In this document: positions 1-10,763 of the stretch, in pieces | Layout: every line of letters starts with the position of its first letter | Numbering within the stretch: the stretch's first letter is position 1 | Assembly (NCBI GenBank): GCA_005408345.1 | Contig: SEMN01000876.1 | Location: 62,001 to 126,000, forward strand | DNA from: Macquaria australasica | Taxonomy: Eukaryota > Chordata > Actinopteri > Centrarchiformes > Percichthyidae | DNA length: 64,000 bases | Direction: 5' to 3' | Notes under the pieces: model-generated | What the model was told of the DNA's origin: nothing | The model's input: only the letters and a program-made list of their open reading frames with translations | Databases searched by the model: none | Translations under genes and position numbers: made by a program

Positions 1-440
1 AGTTTTATGATCTGACTATGCTCTGGTTATGTTTTGGTTAAGTTAGGACTTTGTTAGGTTTAGGGAAAGATCACAGTTTGGATTAAAATAAGTGCTTAGT
101 TAAAATTAGGGAGACATCCTGGTTTGGGTGAAAATGACTACTTGGTTAAAGTTAGGGGACCTTTGTCATTGAGGTAACAATAATAAACACGTGGTTAAGG
201 TTAGGGAATGATCGCAGTCATGGTTTAAAGAAACCAATGTTGACTCACTGTTGGAAACAGGAAACAAACAACAGTCTCCCATGTTCAAACCAGATGACCT
301 CCTCTCTACGCAGACTTTGTCGCTCTGTAACGTCACCTGACTTCCTCCTTTGCTCCCTTCATAACTACTTCAGCCAATAGGGCTTTGTCACTTGGAACGT
401 AATGAATGAACGTAACATTGTTGAAACGATTCGGTTGTTT
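1..440. repeat. Degenerate GGTTAGG-type interspersed repeat
   Basis: The first 230 bases repeat a theme of about 55-60 bp: a 'ggttaaggttaggg' block, then 'aagatcacagt/aatgatcgcagt', then 'ggattaaaataa/ggtttaaagaaa'. It occurs near positions 35-85, 100-165 and 195-235 in diverged form. The following part (about 300-440, 'gtcgctctgtaacgtcacctgacttcc') usually travels with this repeat in percomorph genomes as I remember them. The left end is cut by the window edge. Its class (satellite-like or transposon-derived) is not decided by the sequence. Confidence 0.55.
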
Positions 441-2170
441 TTCTTGGGAGAAGGATCTCTATTTAGCAGATTATATGCACAACACTTTTGTTTATGGAAG
501 AATGTGACACAAATTCTTATAGTTTTATGTGGTTAAGAGAGACCATGGTGGCTACTGTTAAATCTGACATATTACATGTGGCACTGACAAATGAGACATG
601 GCCATGGTGTCTACACACACAGAGACACACACACAAGCCTTTGGGGGGTAATTAACACAGGGCCAGTGTATCTAACCCCAAAACCTGTTCCTCCTCTGAC
701 ATGTTTTAGCAAATTTGCTGAGTTTATTTGTTACTTTTCAATTTAACTTTTTATTTTACATGCTGAATCTGTGTCTTTCTCTTTCTCCCTTCATCTATCT
801 CCTTTTCTCTCACTCCCAGGATGTATGTGCTGACGCCTGACCAAGGTCAAGGATACACAGAATCATTAGAAGAGAGGATACACATGAGAAGGATGAATGG
901 GCCCTCCAAGGGTCACATGACATGAATGATAACGTACCATGTTCTCTGCAGTTAAAACACAAAGACCTTATAAAATAAGAAGAAGGAAGAAAAAAGAGGA
1001 CACAGACAGAGAGGTATGGGAGAGGAGGAAAACAAGAACATGGTGAGTCGTGGCAGAGTCGGGGCAATAGATGACCTTTTCAGAGAAAGCCCCTTACGCA
1101 GTCTTGGGCCAAGGTACACTTTTATTTATAGAAGGTATTTATAGAAGCGATTTTCCCGAGGTTATCCTGAGCAAAATGCCAGTTCTCATTACCAGCCGGG
1201 TCCTGCCTGTGCCTCATTTTACGGCTGGATGAGCCCAGGCAGCGGGGCACCCAGCATGCAGCCCAGGGTCACCTATTAAATCCTCATGTCCAAGAGAGCA
1301 CCGTCATGCACTTCTTGTTCTACACTGGGTGGGGCTATGGAGCAGCAGGAATAGAGTGAGTAAAGGGGTGGCCAGGTGTGTCTACGCACGTGTGTATGTG
1401 CTTGCTATTGTGTGGAGAGTGATTTATTAAGGGAGTATGTCATTAGTACTGGAGTTTGCCATTTTACGTCCCTCCTATTGTTTCAGGTTGTGATGATTAC
1501 ATTTTGAAATCTAAGTCGCTCTCCATTTGTAGGAAAAGTGCCACTTACTGTAACAAAATAGTTCGTAGTACAGAATAAAAACTAATTTTAGCATTTTTGT
1601 ACGTACTGGCTACTTCAGTGGTTGACAACATGCATGCCTTTTAAAAAAACACACTTGACAAAGTGGAAACATGTATGCTTTTGCCTGTGTGCATGAGCCT
1701 GATGCACTTATGTGAATTAGTGTTTCTGTGCATCTGCATGAGAGTGCATGAGTGTGTCTGTGTGTATGAATGTGTTCTCTCATCAAAGCAGCCATAAGTC
1801 ACCCTGGTGAAGCACCTCAGGCCCTTCTGGCAGGGCCCTGGAGCCCCAGCATGGGGTCATCACAGCCCAGGGACATACAGACAGCGTGGAATGTCAACTC
1901 AAAGACATAACCAGACATGTACAGGCTCCAGGAAAAAAATAAATAAAAAAATAAAAACCCTCTGTCCTCCACTAATGATGGCAAAAAGGAAGGCTAAATT
2001 AGATATATTTCTGCCGCTAACATTCACAGCACACCTTGTGAAAATAAAAAGTTGTTATGTAATGAATACGACTACGTTGATGACCATTGTGGATGGTTCT
2101 GCCAACAAAACAAATTTCATATTTTTCAGCACGCTCCTTTTTCTAGACTGAAACTAGAAAAATGGATGAT
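441..2170. other. Gene-free stretch; possible conserved block at 1100-1320
   Basis: No recognisable coding sequence. Around 1110-1150 there is a short near-perfect tandem ('atttatagaag' twice). The block about 1100-1320 is less AT-rich than its surroundings, lacks simple repeats and has motif-dense sequence of the sort seen in vertebrate conserved non-coding elements; that reading is inference. Short CA/TG-rich runs lie near 611-635 and 1690-1780. Confidence 0.5.
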
Positions 2171-2175
2171 GAGGC

Positions 2176-2191
2176 AAAAAAAAAAAAAAAA
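2176..2191 (+). repeat. Poly-A tract (A16)
   Basis: Sixteen uninterrupted A after 'gatgaggc'. I see no LINE or SINE body directly upstream, so it is reported only as a homopolymer. Confidence 0.9.
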
Positions 2192-2710
2192 CATCCAACA
2201 CACCTGCACATTCTTCTACTCATCCGTCTCTGAACAGTAGCAGAGGAGTGGGGGAAGGTACAGACTGGACAGATACAGTATGGTACAGGGACAATGGAAA
2301 CCCCGGGGAATTGCACCCTATTCACACAGCGCAGCAATATTCCTATTTGTCCCTCATCAAAAGAATCTTCTGCTCCTACTTTTCAGTCTTGAGGGAGTCC
2401 AAGAGTTTTACCTGCAGAGCTGGATGAATAAAGCAAATTGCTCCAAAATTCAGACAGCAAAATGACCTGCTTACCATAATGACTATTCCTTAAGACATAC
2501 TTGCTGCATATGCAATGACGGTCTTCACTGTATAACACAGTAATTGCACTGGCCTACAAGCTACTGAGGAGATTTCTCTCTTTAAGTAGCTCGACAATAA
2601 ATGTGATACTTTGTCACTTCATTGAAAAACAGTATGGGGTTTTTATTGATTGCATTTTCCTCTAGTTTCTTATTTTTTTTCAACAGGGGATCCTGGTATG
2701 TTTTCCCCAA
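2192..2710. other. Gene-free stretch
   Basis: Nothing recognised beyond short shadow frames. Confidence 0.5.
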
Positions 2711-2740
2711 CCCCCCCCCCCCCTCCTCCTCCGCCTCCCG
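2711..2740 (+). repeat. Poly-C13 followed by CCT-rich tract
   Basis: Thirteen C in a row, then tcctcctccgcctccc. The opposite strand is a long G run and may fold or stall polymerase. Length is likely variable between individuals. Confidence 0.85.
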
Positions 2741-2996
2741 TTCCTAAAGTATGCTGCTTGTTTGGTGCAAGGTTGTGAGGCTGTCAGGTGAGACACCATT
2801 AGACTGGGTCCTGACAGGTTGCAGTAATGACGGCCAACGTAGAGGAGAGGGCGAACATTTCTGCACAGGAGCCACACACACATACACATGCACACACACT
2901 TGTACAACTGCTACTTATGCTTGACGGACAAGAGTCCGGTTAGTTTCAGGCCTCTCTCTGTCTGCGGCTATGCTAACTCCTCTGGTCATTTTACTA

Positions 2997-3017
2997 GTGT
3001 GTGTGTGTGTGTGTGTG
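2997..3017 (+). repeat. (GT)10 microsatellite
   Basis: Perfect GT dinucleotide run of 21 bases. Confidence 0.95.
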
Positions 3018-3479
3018 AGGTTGTGAGGGGATGACAAAGAGAGAAACAAAGAAAAAAATTGGCCTGCAGCCTACATATATTTCAAAGCTTTATACAGATT
3101 ACAGTAGAAGATGTCTAATCTGTCGGTTGCCATTTCCTCCCACTGAGGATCACATTTTTTTTGTGGGGGGAGATTCTACCACAGGTTTGACATAATCTTT
3201 ATCTTACTTCTTGGCCTCATCATCTCACCAGCAGGACTAGATTGGAGCTTGTCATAGCTTGGCTGTTTCCCCGTACCACTGTTACAACCCCCTAATGTCT
3301 GATTGGCTTATAGGCTCTACTATAGGGCTGTAATTCTTTCCATCCCACAAGGCTCTGTAACACTTTGCATGAATGGAGCACTTCCAGAGGAAAGATAGTT
3401 GATGTGAACTTGGCATTGCTGAGTTTTGTTCCTAACAGGCAAATTTAGCAATCCAACATTTATGTGCATATAAAAGGGA
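3018..3479. other. Gene-free stretch
   Basis: Unique AT-rich sequence; nothing recognised. Confidence 0.5.
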
Positions 3480-4340
3480 GCGAGGACAAAGTAGAATAAA
3501 CTAGAGGAAAGTCACATCCGGTACAAACTGTACTTTGACCAGTTCTAGTTGCTCCAGCTCTTTGTAAGTTCACATGTAGCCAAATAATAACGCAATTGTT
3601 TGCTAAATGGAGATTTACACATCGTTAGATTAAAACGGGTTGCACACAGAGATTATTTGTTCCTAAATATTTATACTGTAAATATAAGTAATTGCCAGGT
3701 GGATCTGTTTTCTTGTTCAGAGCTAACTGACAAAGCTAGCATTAGCTTGCTAATATATGAGCTGTTTAGACTGAAAAGTAAAAATGGTGAACATATCTGA
3801 CCTGACACTTGATTCTAATGTTTAATAATAAAACAATATACCTTAAATTACAAAACGCTATGCTAATAACGTCACTCTAAATTGCTAAATAGCTTAAACT
3901 CACTCTAAACTGCGTGAATACTACTAACTCTGAAAGACATCTCCATGTATGCATATACAAATAAAACCAGGCAATACCTACATTTACAAAAGACTGGCAG
4001 TTAAGTTCATTATATCACAAGACCCCCTAGAACTGTTTTTTATGCATTTATGTTACAGCTTGTGATGCTACAGTGATTTCTTGTTTACATTGTTGATTGC
4101 TTTTGATTGGATGACGCTACAAATGTTTTGTAGCAACCGAAGTCTTTATTGGTGCAACCCAATTTAATAAATCATTAGTTTGAGCAAGTAGTTAGTTGTT
4201 ACTAAAAGCGTATGGAGGACTTTACACAAAGACTTTACAATTAATTTACGAATAGCTGGTGCAACCCAATCCTGGATTTTGAGCATGTCGGAATAAGACA
4301 GAAGTAGTCTTTCTTAAATCAAAATTACACCACACATGCC
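3480..4340. repeat. Probable old interspersed repeat with internal direct repeat
   Basis: The phrase 'ggtgcaacccaat' occurs twice, at about 4151 and 4258, and the part 'ggattttgagcatgtcggaataagacagaagtag' resembles wording I associate with fish repeats. The 5' half is very AT-rich with no open frame of note. Boundaries and class are uncertain; the call rests on memory plus the internal direct repeat. Confidence 0.35.
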
Positions 4341-5969
4341 GTTCATTACTAACTTTAACTGTCCAGTTAGTCTATCCATCAAGAATGCCAATAGATGCAG
4401 CTTATTTTCCTTTCTTTCTTGGAGTGGTAAAAAGGACAAGTGGAAAAATAGCTGTACAGTGCAAATTTAATCACAGACACATGGTCTGACTATGTGGCTG
4501 CCATGCTCCCACAATGCACTGCATTGGCAAGGCATGACATCTTCATTCCAGCGATCCTCCCCTCCGAGTCTCCCTAAATTAGCTAAAATCTCATCAGCCA
4601 TCAACATCACACACAGTTTCGACCATCGAGTGCAGGCCCTAAAGGTGAGACCCCCCGCCTTCCTGCCTGCGTGCCCAGCTACCTTTCCAAAGCCACATAA
4701 TTCCTGGCGTTCCGGTGTTTGGAAGTGAGGGAGCAAGGTCTGTCCCCCAGGGCTGTTTGCCTGCCTGTCTGACATCATAGACTGCGGCATCTTCTGATCC
4801 GCCGGCACAGAGAGACGATCTGACAGGCTTAATTTACAATGTCAGGCCTTTCAAAACCATTTCCCCCTCATGCTGACAGCAATCCTGCATTTATAAATTA
4901 GCAGAAACATTAACCTTTAGACTGATTATAACGTGTTCTGAGGGAGGCAAATTAACTTCCATTTGTTAATGTCAGATTTTGGGTTCAAATGGTACCAAAG
5001 AAAATGAAGTGAGGAGATTGAGAAGATAATGTGATGTATCGTGTGTCCTAAAATGAAATGTTTTGTCAGGTTTTGATGATGAATATGATATTGTTTTTGA
5101 GGTAATGTGAAGCGCGTTGCACAGCAGGTGAAGCTCGGTAATTGCAGTCGTGCACTCATCACATGCAGCACAAAGGTCCTATTGTCTTTAGAAAACACGA
5201 TAATATGTAGTGTCTTTTCCCATTTCACAAGATGTGACCTTATAAAACTGCATACTGAAAATACAGAAAATTAGAAATACACAGATAATGTTTAAAAAAT
5301 GCAATTAAAAGAAAATTACAATATTGCTGATGTGATTTATTACATGGGAACAATGCCAAATGAGATAAATACAAGGTCTCTTGATTGTTATTAAAATGCA
5401 GAATTGCTGTTCAGTTACATCAGTGCAATCGCTAACTTGTGCCTATCAAACCCAGAAAAGTCTTCACACATTGGCATGTAACAGCTTGTCATGAGGAACT
5501 GTTGCAGTAATATTTGTGGCTATTACCCTAATTAGAGGAAAGCACACAGATGGTGTTGTTTCACAAACTCACAGGCTGAGAATCAAAATGTCATTACTGC
5601 CAAAATTAGTGATGGTCTGAGAAAATAACCTAAAAAAAACTGCACCACCCTTTCTCATTGCCTAGTTTTCATTTTCTAAAACTTCTTTCTTCTCTCCAAA
5701 TGAAACTGACATTAAATAGTCTTTCTTCCTTGATGAAAAAATAGGGTCTTTAGTGGTGAAACAATGGTACTTGGGTACCATATGCTGCATTTAAACGCTG
5801 TAAGACAGCTGTGAAGCCTGAGTGTTCCTGGATGTGGGCCAGCTCCCAGAAGAAGCCTTCCACTGGTTGGAAAATGTTTCCAGTGAGAGCAGGAAGAAGC
5901 CACTTTTCATGGAGCAACTTCCAGATGCAGGACACAGAGGATAAGATGAGTGCATCTGTGTGTCTGAGC
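4341..5969. other. Gene-free stretch; GC-richer block 4480-4910
   Basis: The block 4480-4910 is GC-richer, free of simple repeats and open on both strands for about 80-110 codons. A donor-like 'ctaaag/gtgaga' lies at about 4645. No protein family is recognised. At 5750-6034 the minus strand is open for 94 codons with a non-repetitive, W/F/H-containing stretch (translation of about 5940-5750), also not recognised. Either may be coding or chance; the data here do not decide. Confidence 0.4.
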
Positions 5970-5987
5970 GTGTGTGTGTGTGTGTGT
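5970..5987 (+). repeat. (GT)9 microsatellite
   Basis: Perfect GT run after 'gtctgagc'. Confidence 0.9.
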
Positions 5988-7502
5988 ATTTCCCATGTGT
6001 ATGTCATTACTGTACCACATTTGTAGTCAAGCACAATCTACGTCGATACCTCTAATGAAGGAAGTAAAAAGGTGAGGTTTTCTGCTGGTGGACATTATGA
6101 TTGCTCTACATTTATGGGCAGTTCTCTACCTTGACCACTTCACAGATTTTATTTCTTTTGGCTGCAAAAGACACATCTGTAAAGAGTTGTGCCTATTTTA
6201 ATGCTGCTCTACTTTGCCTGTTCTTATTAATCAATAATTCATTTTTTACTTTTTTTTATTATCAAGAAATGTGCATTTGTACCTTACAAGCAATACTGAA
6301 AAAGAATATCTTGTATTTTTATTCCCCCACACAGCAGGTGAAAGGTGGATATGCAGCTGCACTGTTTCTGACTGACTTTATTACTTACCCCCATAGAAAC
6401 TGTCTGTCAATCAAATCATGCTCCTTCACAGACTAGCCCAAGGGTAGAGTGCTAGTGCACCTTCTCAACAATGTTACATTGTTCACTACATATAGCATAT
6501 CTACCACAGAGAAGCAGAGGATTCAATAAGGAGACCATAAGGTAAGACGATCCCCTTTGTTGAAAAGAATGCTGAGGATTTTATATTGCTGAGGTGAGCT
6601 TTTATGTGATGCTCGAACATGGTTATGACGAGGTGAGAAGTTTCCAATAACTGTATTTTGCCTTCAGCAGGGATTAAACTGAATCTATGCCCAATGCTGG
6701 AATCTCGGATTACAAATCTGGATCCTGCCAAAGGGGGGTTTAACTCAACTTTGTCATTCCAGAGTAATCTCCTCACATAATACCTGTTTTGCAGTGATTT
6801 TATGTCTTACACATAAATATGAGATTTTTAGCGAACGCGTTGCAGAGACTTGCTTGATGTTTTGGGGTTTGAGAAAGAACAGCTCAGTTTGTGCGGGATC
6901 CTACCTAGTGCCGATAATTCCCCTTATCCTGTTTGGAGGGGATTTGTTTGCGTTTGTTAGACAATAAAAGCAAGGAATGAGGCGCTGCTACCACCTGTGA
7001 ACAGAAGGCCTAAGGTCTGATAGCTGCTGCAGGTAGACAGAGAATGAGAGCGAGACAGAAAGAGAATGAGATATTTTCAAGGGGAAGCGGGTTGGCATCA
7101 GATTCACTCCTCAGAGCTTTAATAAAACGTGCTCAGTTAGCCCCTACTCATTACTATACTATGAGTATTGACTTTGGCCTAGAGTCATGACCAGATAAAA
7201 TGGTGTAAGGGCTTGTCCTAAGTGATTACTCCGAATTACAAATCTGTCTGCATGTAACCCAATACAGCCTGTCTGCTGAGCACTCGACAAAGAACACTTC
7301 CACACACACACATAAACACTCACAAATTGAACACACTAACCACGGGTGGATATTTTAAAGCATGCACGGGCATGAGTGCCTCACGTACACCTTATGACAC
7401 TGGAATGAATACCTACTGTACACAAACAAACGCAGGGGAGGCCAAGGTGAGAGGGGGGTCTATTCATCAGGTAATGATTGCAAGAACACATGAACACTCC
7501 TA
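5988..7502. other. Gene-free stretch
   Basis: Unique sequence, no recognised gene or repeat family. A short CA run is at about 7302-7311. Confidence 0.5.
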
Positions 7503-7547
7503 ACACACACTCACACACACAATACACACACACACATACACACACTC
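7503..7547 (+). repeat. Imperfect (CA)n microsatellite
   Basis: CA-rich run interrupted by T and AAT; a CT-rich run follows at about 7548-7566. Confidence 0.85.
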
Positions 7548-7579
7548 CCTCGCCCTCTCTCTCTGCTATCTCACAGTCA

Positions 7580-7860
7580 CACTCAGTCACCCAGTGTTGG
7601 TATAGTGTCTGGTCCTGACAGCTGAGTTTTAATTGGCCAGGGTGGTGCAGCATGGGCCGCTGTCATGTGGCTGGCAGTTTGAGGGGTTGTGGGACAGGCC
7701 CCACCGTGGGGGCTGTCAAACGGCCCACGGTCTCCACAGGAACCCCCACCGTGGGTGTCCCGCCTCATTTAGGAGCGCACAGACAAAGCGCCAATTAAGA
7801 AGGGCTTTAAACAATCAAACAGAGTTCCTCAGGGCCCACAGACACTCCACAGGGCACTAA
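7580..7860. other. GC-rich block with repeated palindromic CCCACCGTGGG motif
   Basis: The near-palindrome CCCCACCGTGGGG is at 7699-7711 and CCCCCACCGTGGG at 7743-7755, with the inverse core GCCCACGG at 7723-7730 between them. The block also has 'ccaattaag' and 'caatcaaac' homeodomain/CCAAT-like words near its right end. This could be a regulatory element; no factor is assigned. Confidence 0.35.
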
Positions 7861-8742
7861 GAAAGAAAGACAGACAGACAGAGACACACACACACGCATA
7901 TCCATGCCTGATAGTACACATGCATGCAGACACGTACACATGCACAGAGACAAAGACAGAAAGGTAAAAATAAACTGATCATGACTTGATCTGAAGACAT
8001 AATTAATGCTTGTTCACAGGACTGCATGGGTGAACTTGTGTGCAGGTATCCCTCCGAATTAAAGTGGAAATTAAATGTGACTGACAACAACACAACACTG
8101 AATCAATACTGAAATGCTCAGAATATAAAACAGAAGTCCCATATTATAGTAGTTATTTTCTGCTGAAGCTCATTGGGATTCCATCTTTCCTTTAATAAAT
8201 TCTTACATTTTCCAGCTCTGGTAATAACTGCAAATGGTTACTGCAGCCATAACTTAAAAAGGAATCAAAAAGGAAACTTGCTGCAATCACAAAAGGACAA
8301 CCTCCTGCATCTGCCTGTGTTTGTCTGCCTCCAGTCCCACGGAAGGAAGCGCCACTGACTGATATTCCCCACTAAACTGATGAACCTTGCATTTTTAAGA
8401 GCAAAGCAGTGTCTTTAATGTATATCTCTGTCACTCCCCTCCTTTTGCCCCATCTTCTACTATGAGCTTCCATATGCCACTTCCATATGGCCCTGCACCC
8501 TCTCCTGACAAGCCCATGGCTAAGGCCCATCCATCATTCTAGGGAGTGCACTCACTTGTTATCAGCTCAGGCTGGCGCTAGGGAGTAGGGAACACAGACG
8601 AGAATGGGGCTGGGAATAACAGAATTCAGGCAAATTGCCCGGGTCCCTCCTAGAACTATTTTGTCACAGAACAGAGCATCATTTGGCTGTTGGATATTTT
8701 ATTTTGGATTTTTTCCCCCCTCCTCTGTGATTTAAATGACAG
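7861..8742. other. Gene-free stretch; motif-dense 8460-8700
   Basis: Contains short CA/GACA runs at 7865-7950. In 8465-8495 the word 'cttccatatg' occurs twice (two CATATG E-boxes). 8460-8700 is GC-richer and lacks simple repeats. No gene recognised. Confidence 0.45.
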
Positions 8743-8949
8743 ATTTCAGAATATGTGGATGGAGATGGAGATGTGGCTCTCCAACTGCTGCCTTCTCCAG
8801 CCTCAGTGCTGAGGGAGAACGGGACCATAATGCAAGTTGTCCTGGAGGGGGAGATACAGGCATGCAATCGAGCTGGAGCACTAAGAAACACTACACCACA
8901 CTATGGTGGAGAAACGAGCAGAGACATGATCTCCACTTCAGTAGAATAA
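8743..8949 (+). CDS. Candidate terminal exon of unknown protein (unproven)
   Basis: A strong acceptor-like sequence (T/C-rich tract 8711-8727, AG at 8741-8742) is followed by 68 open codons ending in TAA at 8947-8949. An in-frame TGA lies just upstream of the AG at 8737-8739, so the frame opens close to the acceptor. The translation is non-repetitive and mixed in composition: it starts ISEYVDGDGDVALQLLPSP and contains LRENGTIMQVVLEGE, with one potential N-glycosylation site (NGT). AATAAA overlaps the stop (8945-8950) and two more lie at 8991-9000. There is no ATG at the start, so it would need upstream exons, none of which I can find. I recognise no family. A chance open frame remains quite possible. 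Confidence 0.25.
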   Translation: MSEYVDGDGDVALQLLPSPASVLRENGTIMQVVLEGEIQACNRAGALRNTTPHYGGETSRDMISTSVE

Positions 8950-9000
8950 AGACTATTCATGTATACTCTTGCAAAAGGGAAATAATAATAAATAAATAAA
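8945..9000 (+). promoter_or_regulatory. AATAAA polyadenylation-signal-like cluster
   Basis: AATAAA occurs at 8945-8950, 8991-8996 and 8995-9000. It would suit the end of a transcript containing the candidate exon just upstream, but such hexamers are common in AT-rich DNA. Confidence 0.25.
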
Positions 9001-10660
9001 ATAATACATTATGAATGTGGCCATTCAAAAACATGTTAAAGTAAATGCATACTGTATGTTCAAAACAATTAATTAGAAATGGAAATGAACATGAACAAGC
9101 AGAAATATTGCAACAGAGCCAAAGGAATTTGGAGAAAATACTCTCTTATACAGTAGAAAAATAAACACTGTCCTTAAGACCAGATGCTGCCTGAATTCAT
9201 GATGTTTATCAATGCTAGCATAAACATGGACCACAGACAGTTTACATTTCAATTAGAGAGCATGTTCTGTGCTCTCTCAGTATTAGAAGAAAAATATATT
9301 TTCAAGTACAAGTGGGTCCAAATGGAAAACTGTGCTTGTATTATATTTCAATTACAAAAACATTTCTATAAAAGTCATAACAGCATCTACGAGAGTGGGA
9401 TATTTTTAAAAAGCACAGAGTCAACACACAGTATAATTCTATATCTTTACGTGCCTGAGCAGTATTTCCTTACATGAGTCAAGTAGGGCTATCAGTCTGC
9501 TGTATGCACAGGCTTGAACAGAGCGAAATCAATTCAGAAAGATGATAAACAAAATACACCTCAAGAACGATAGCCTTGATGGCCGCAGGTGTAATGACAT
9601 TCAAACACTGATAGGAATCAGTGAACACTCAGCAGCATAAAAATGAAAAGCAGCTCTGGATACAGACAAACACTGAAAGAGCAAAAAAAAAAAAAAGTGG
9701 ATTTTATTTGCTATCCTCTGGTGTAAAACCACCTTGAAACGAGAGAAAAAGGTGAGGAAGACGATGCGTCTGGCGATAAGAAAGACGACAAGGACGAAGT
9801 GGAAGTGGAGGCACTGTGGCCATTTTGTGGTATCACTGGTGCCAGACATTCTATCTGGAGGGACATGTAGCCTCCATGCGCTTGTATGCCACGGTGGTCA
9901 CACTAGTAGTCGGCTGGGGAGCAGAGGATGAGTAATTTTAAACCCCATTAACAATCACCATATTTATTTATGAGGCTGGGGTTGGCTTGGTATGTATTAT
10001 TGCCCACACTTCCTTACTTACAATGAGTCCAGAGGACAGATGATCCTTGTCTGAGGCTTCCTGGGAGGAAGAGAAGCCTCACTTCCTTGTAGACACTCTG
10101 ATAGCATGAATTATTGAGAGGGTGTAAGAAAAAGAAGCAACTAAAATGTAATAGGTGGCCTTGTTATTGGCTCCCACCTTTTGTAACCCTTCAGCTTTAA
10201 TTAACAGTGTGGGATGAAGCGGGGGCTGGGGTGGAGGTTGGCGCCTATATGCAGATCTGTGGCAGTAGCAGTGCTAGTGATGCAAAAAGTGTGTGTGTCC
10301 ATGAGGCGTAATTGTGTTTTTGTGCCCTTGTGTTCATGAGAAAATGAAGCATTTGGGGACATTTCCTCACATTTCCTGCATTTTCCTGTCACTGCCTATT
10401 ATTACTAATATAGCCAGCAAGATTGTGGATTAACTCATTAACACATCTTTATGACAGGCAAAAGTTCTGATCCAAAACACTTTCAATTCAAATATCTCTG
10501 CACTACCCACTGCATCGCACATATCAAATAACCACAGTGCAGCTGCACGCTCATCCTCCTCTGCCATTAAGGTCGAAAATTCTCCCTGATCAAACACTCT
10601 GTGTCTGGTTCTGCCCATGTGTCTTGAACAACAAGTGCTGCCAATATGGCTGCCTCTCTT
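9001..10660. other. Gene-free stretch; A14 tract and one small inverted repeat
   Basis: A14 lies at 9683-9696. A perfect 9-bp inverted repeat (TGAGGCTTC / GAAGCCTCA, 12-nt loop) lies at 10052-10081. About 10000-10270 is motif-dense ('tttaattaacagtg', 'ggtggccttgttattgg') and may be conserved. No gene recognised. Confidence 0.45.
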
Positions 10661-10763
10661 CACGCTCCACGGGCGGGACGCTGCATCACCGCAGCGCCCT
10701 GATGACTTCAAAGACCCTGACGTGCCGTTCGCAACTGACGGACAGGCGAGGAGGCTGCCCGAT
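10661..10763. other. CpG cluster
   Basis: About twelve CpG dinucleotides fall in roughly 100 bases, against very sparse CpG on both sides. Both strands are open here (for example RPDDFKDPDVPFATDGQ on the plus strand after 'accgcag'), but the protein is not recognised. It is too short for a classical CpG island. It could be a small unmethylated regulatory element or an exon. Confidence 0.5.
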
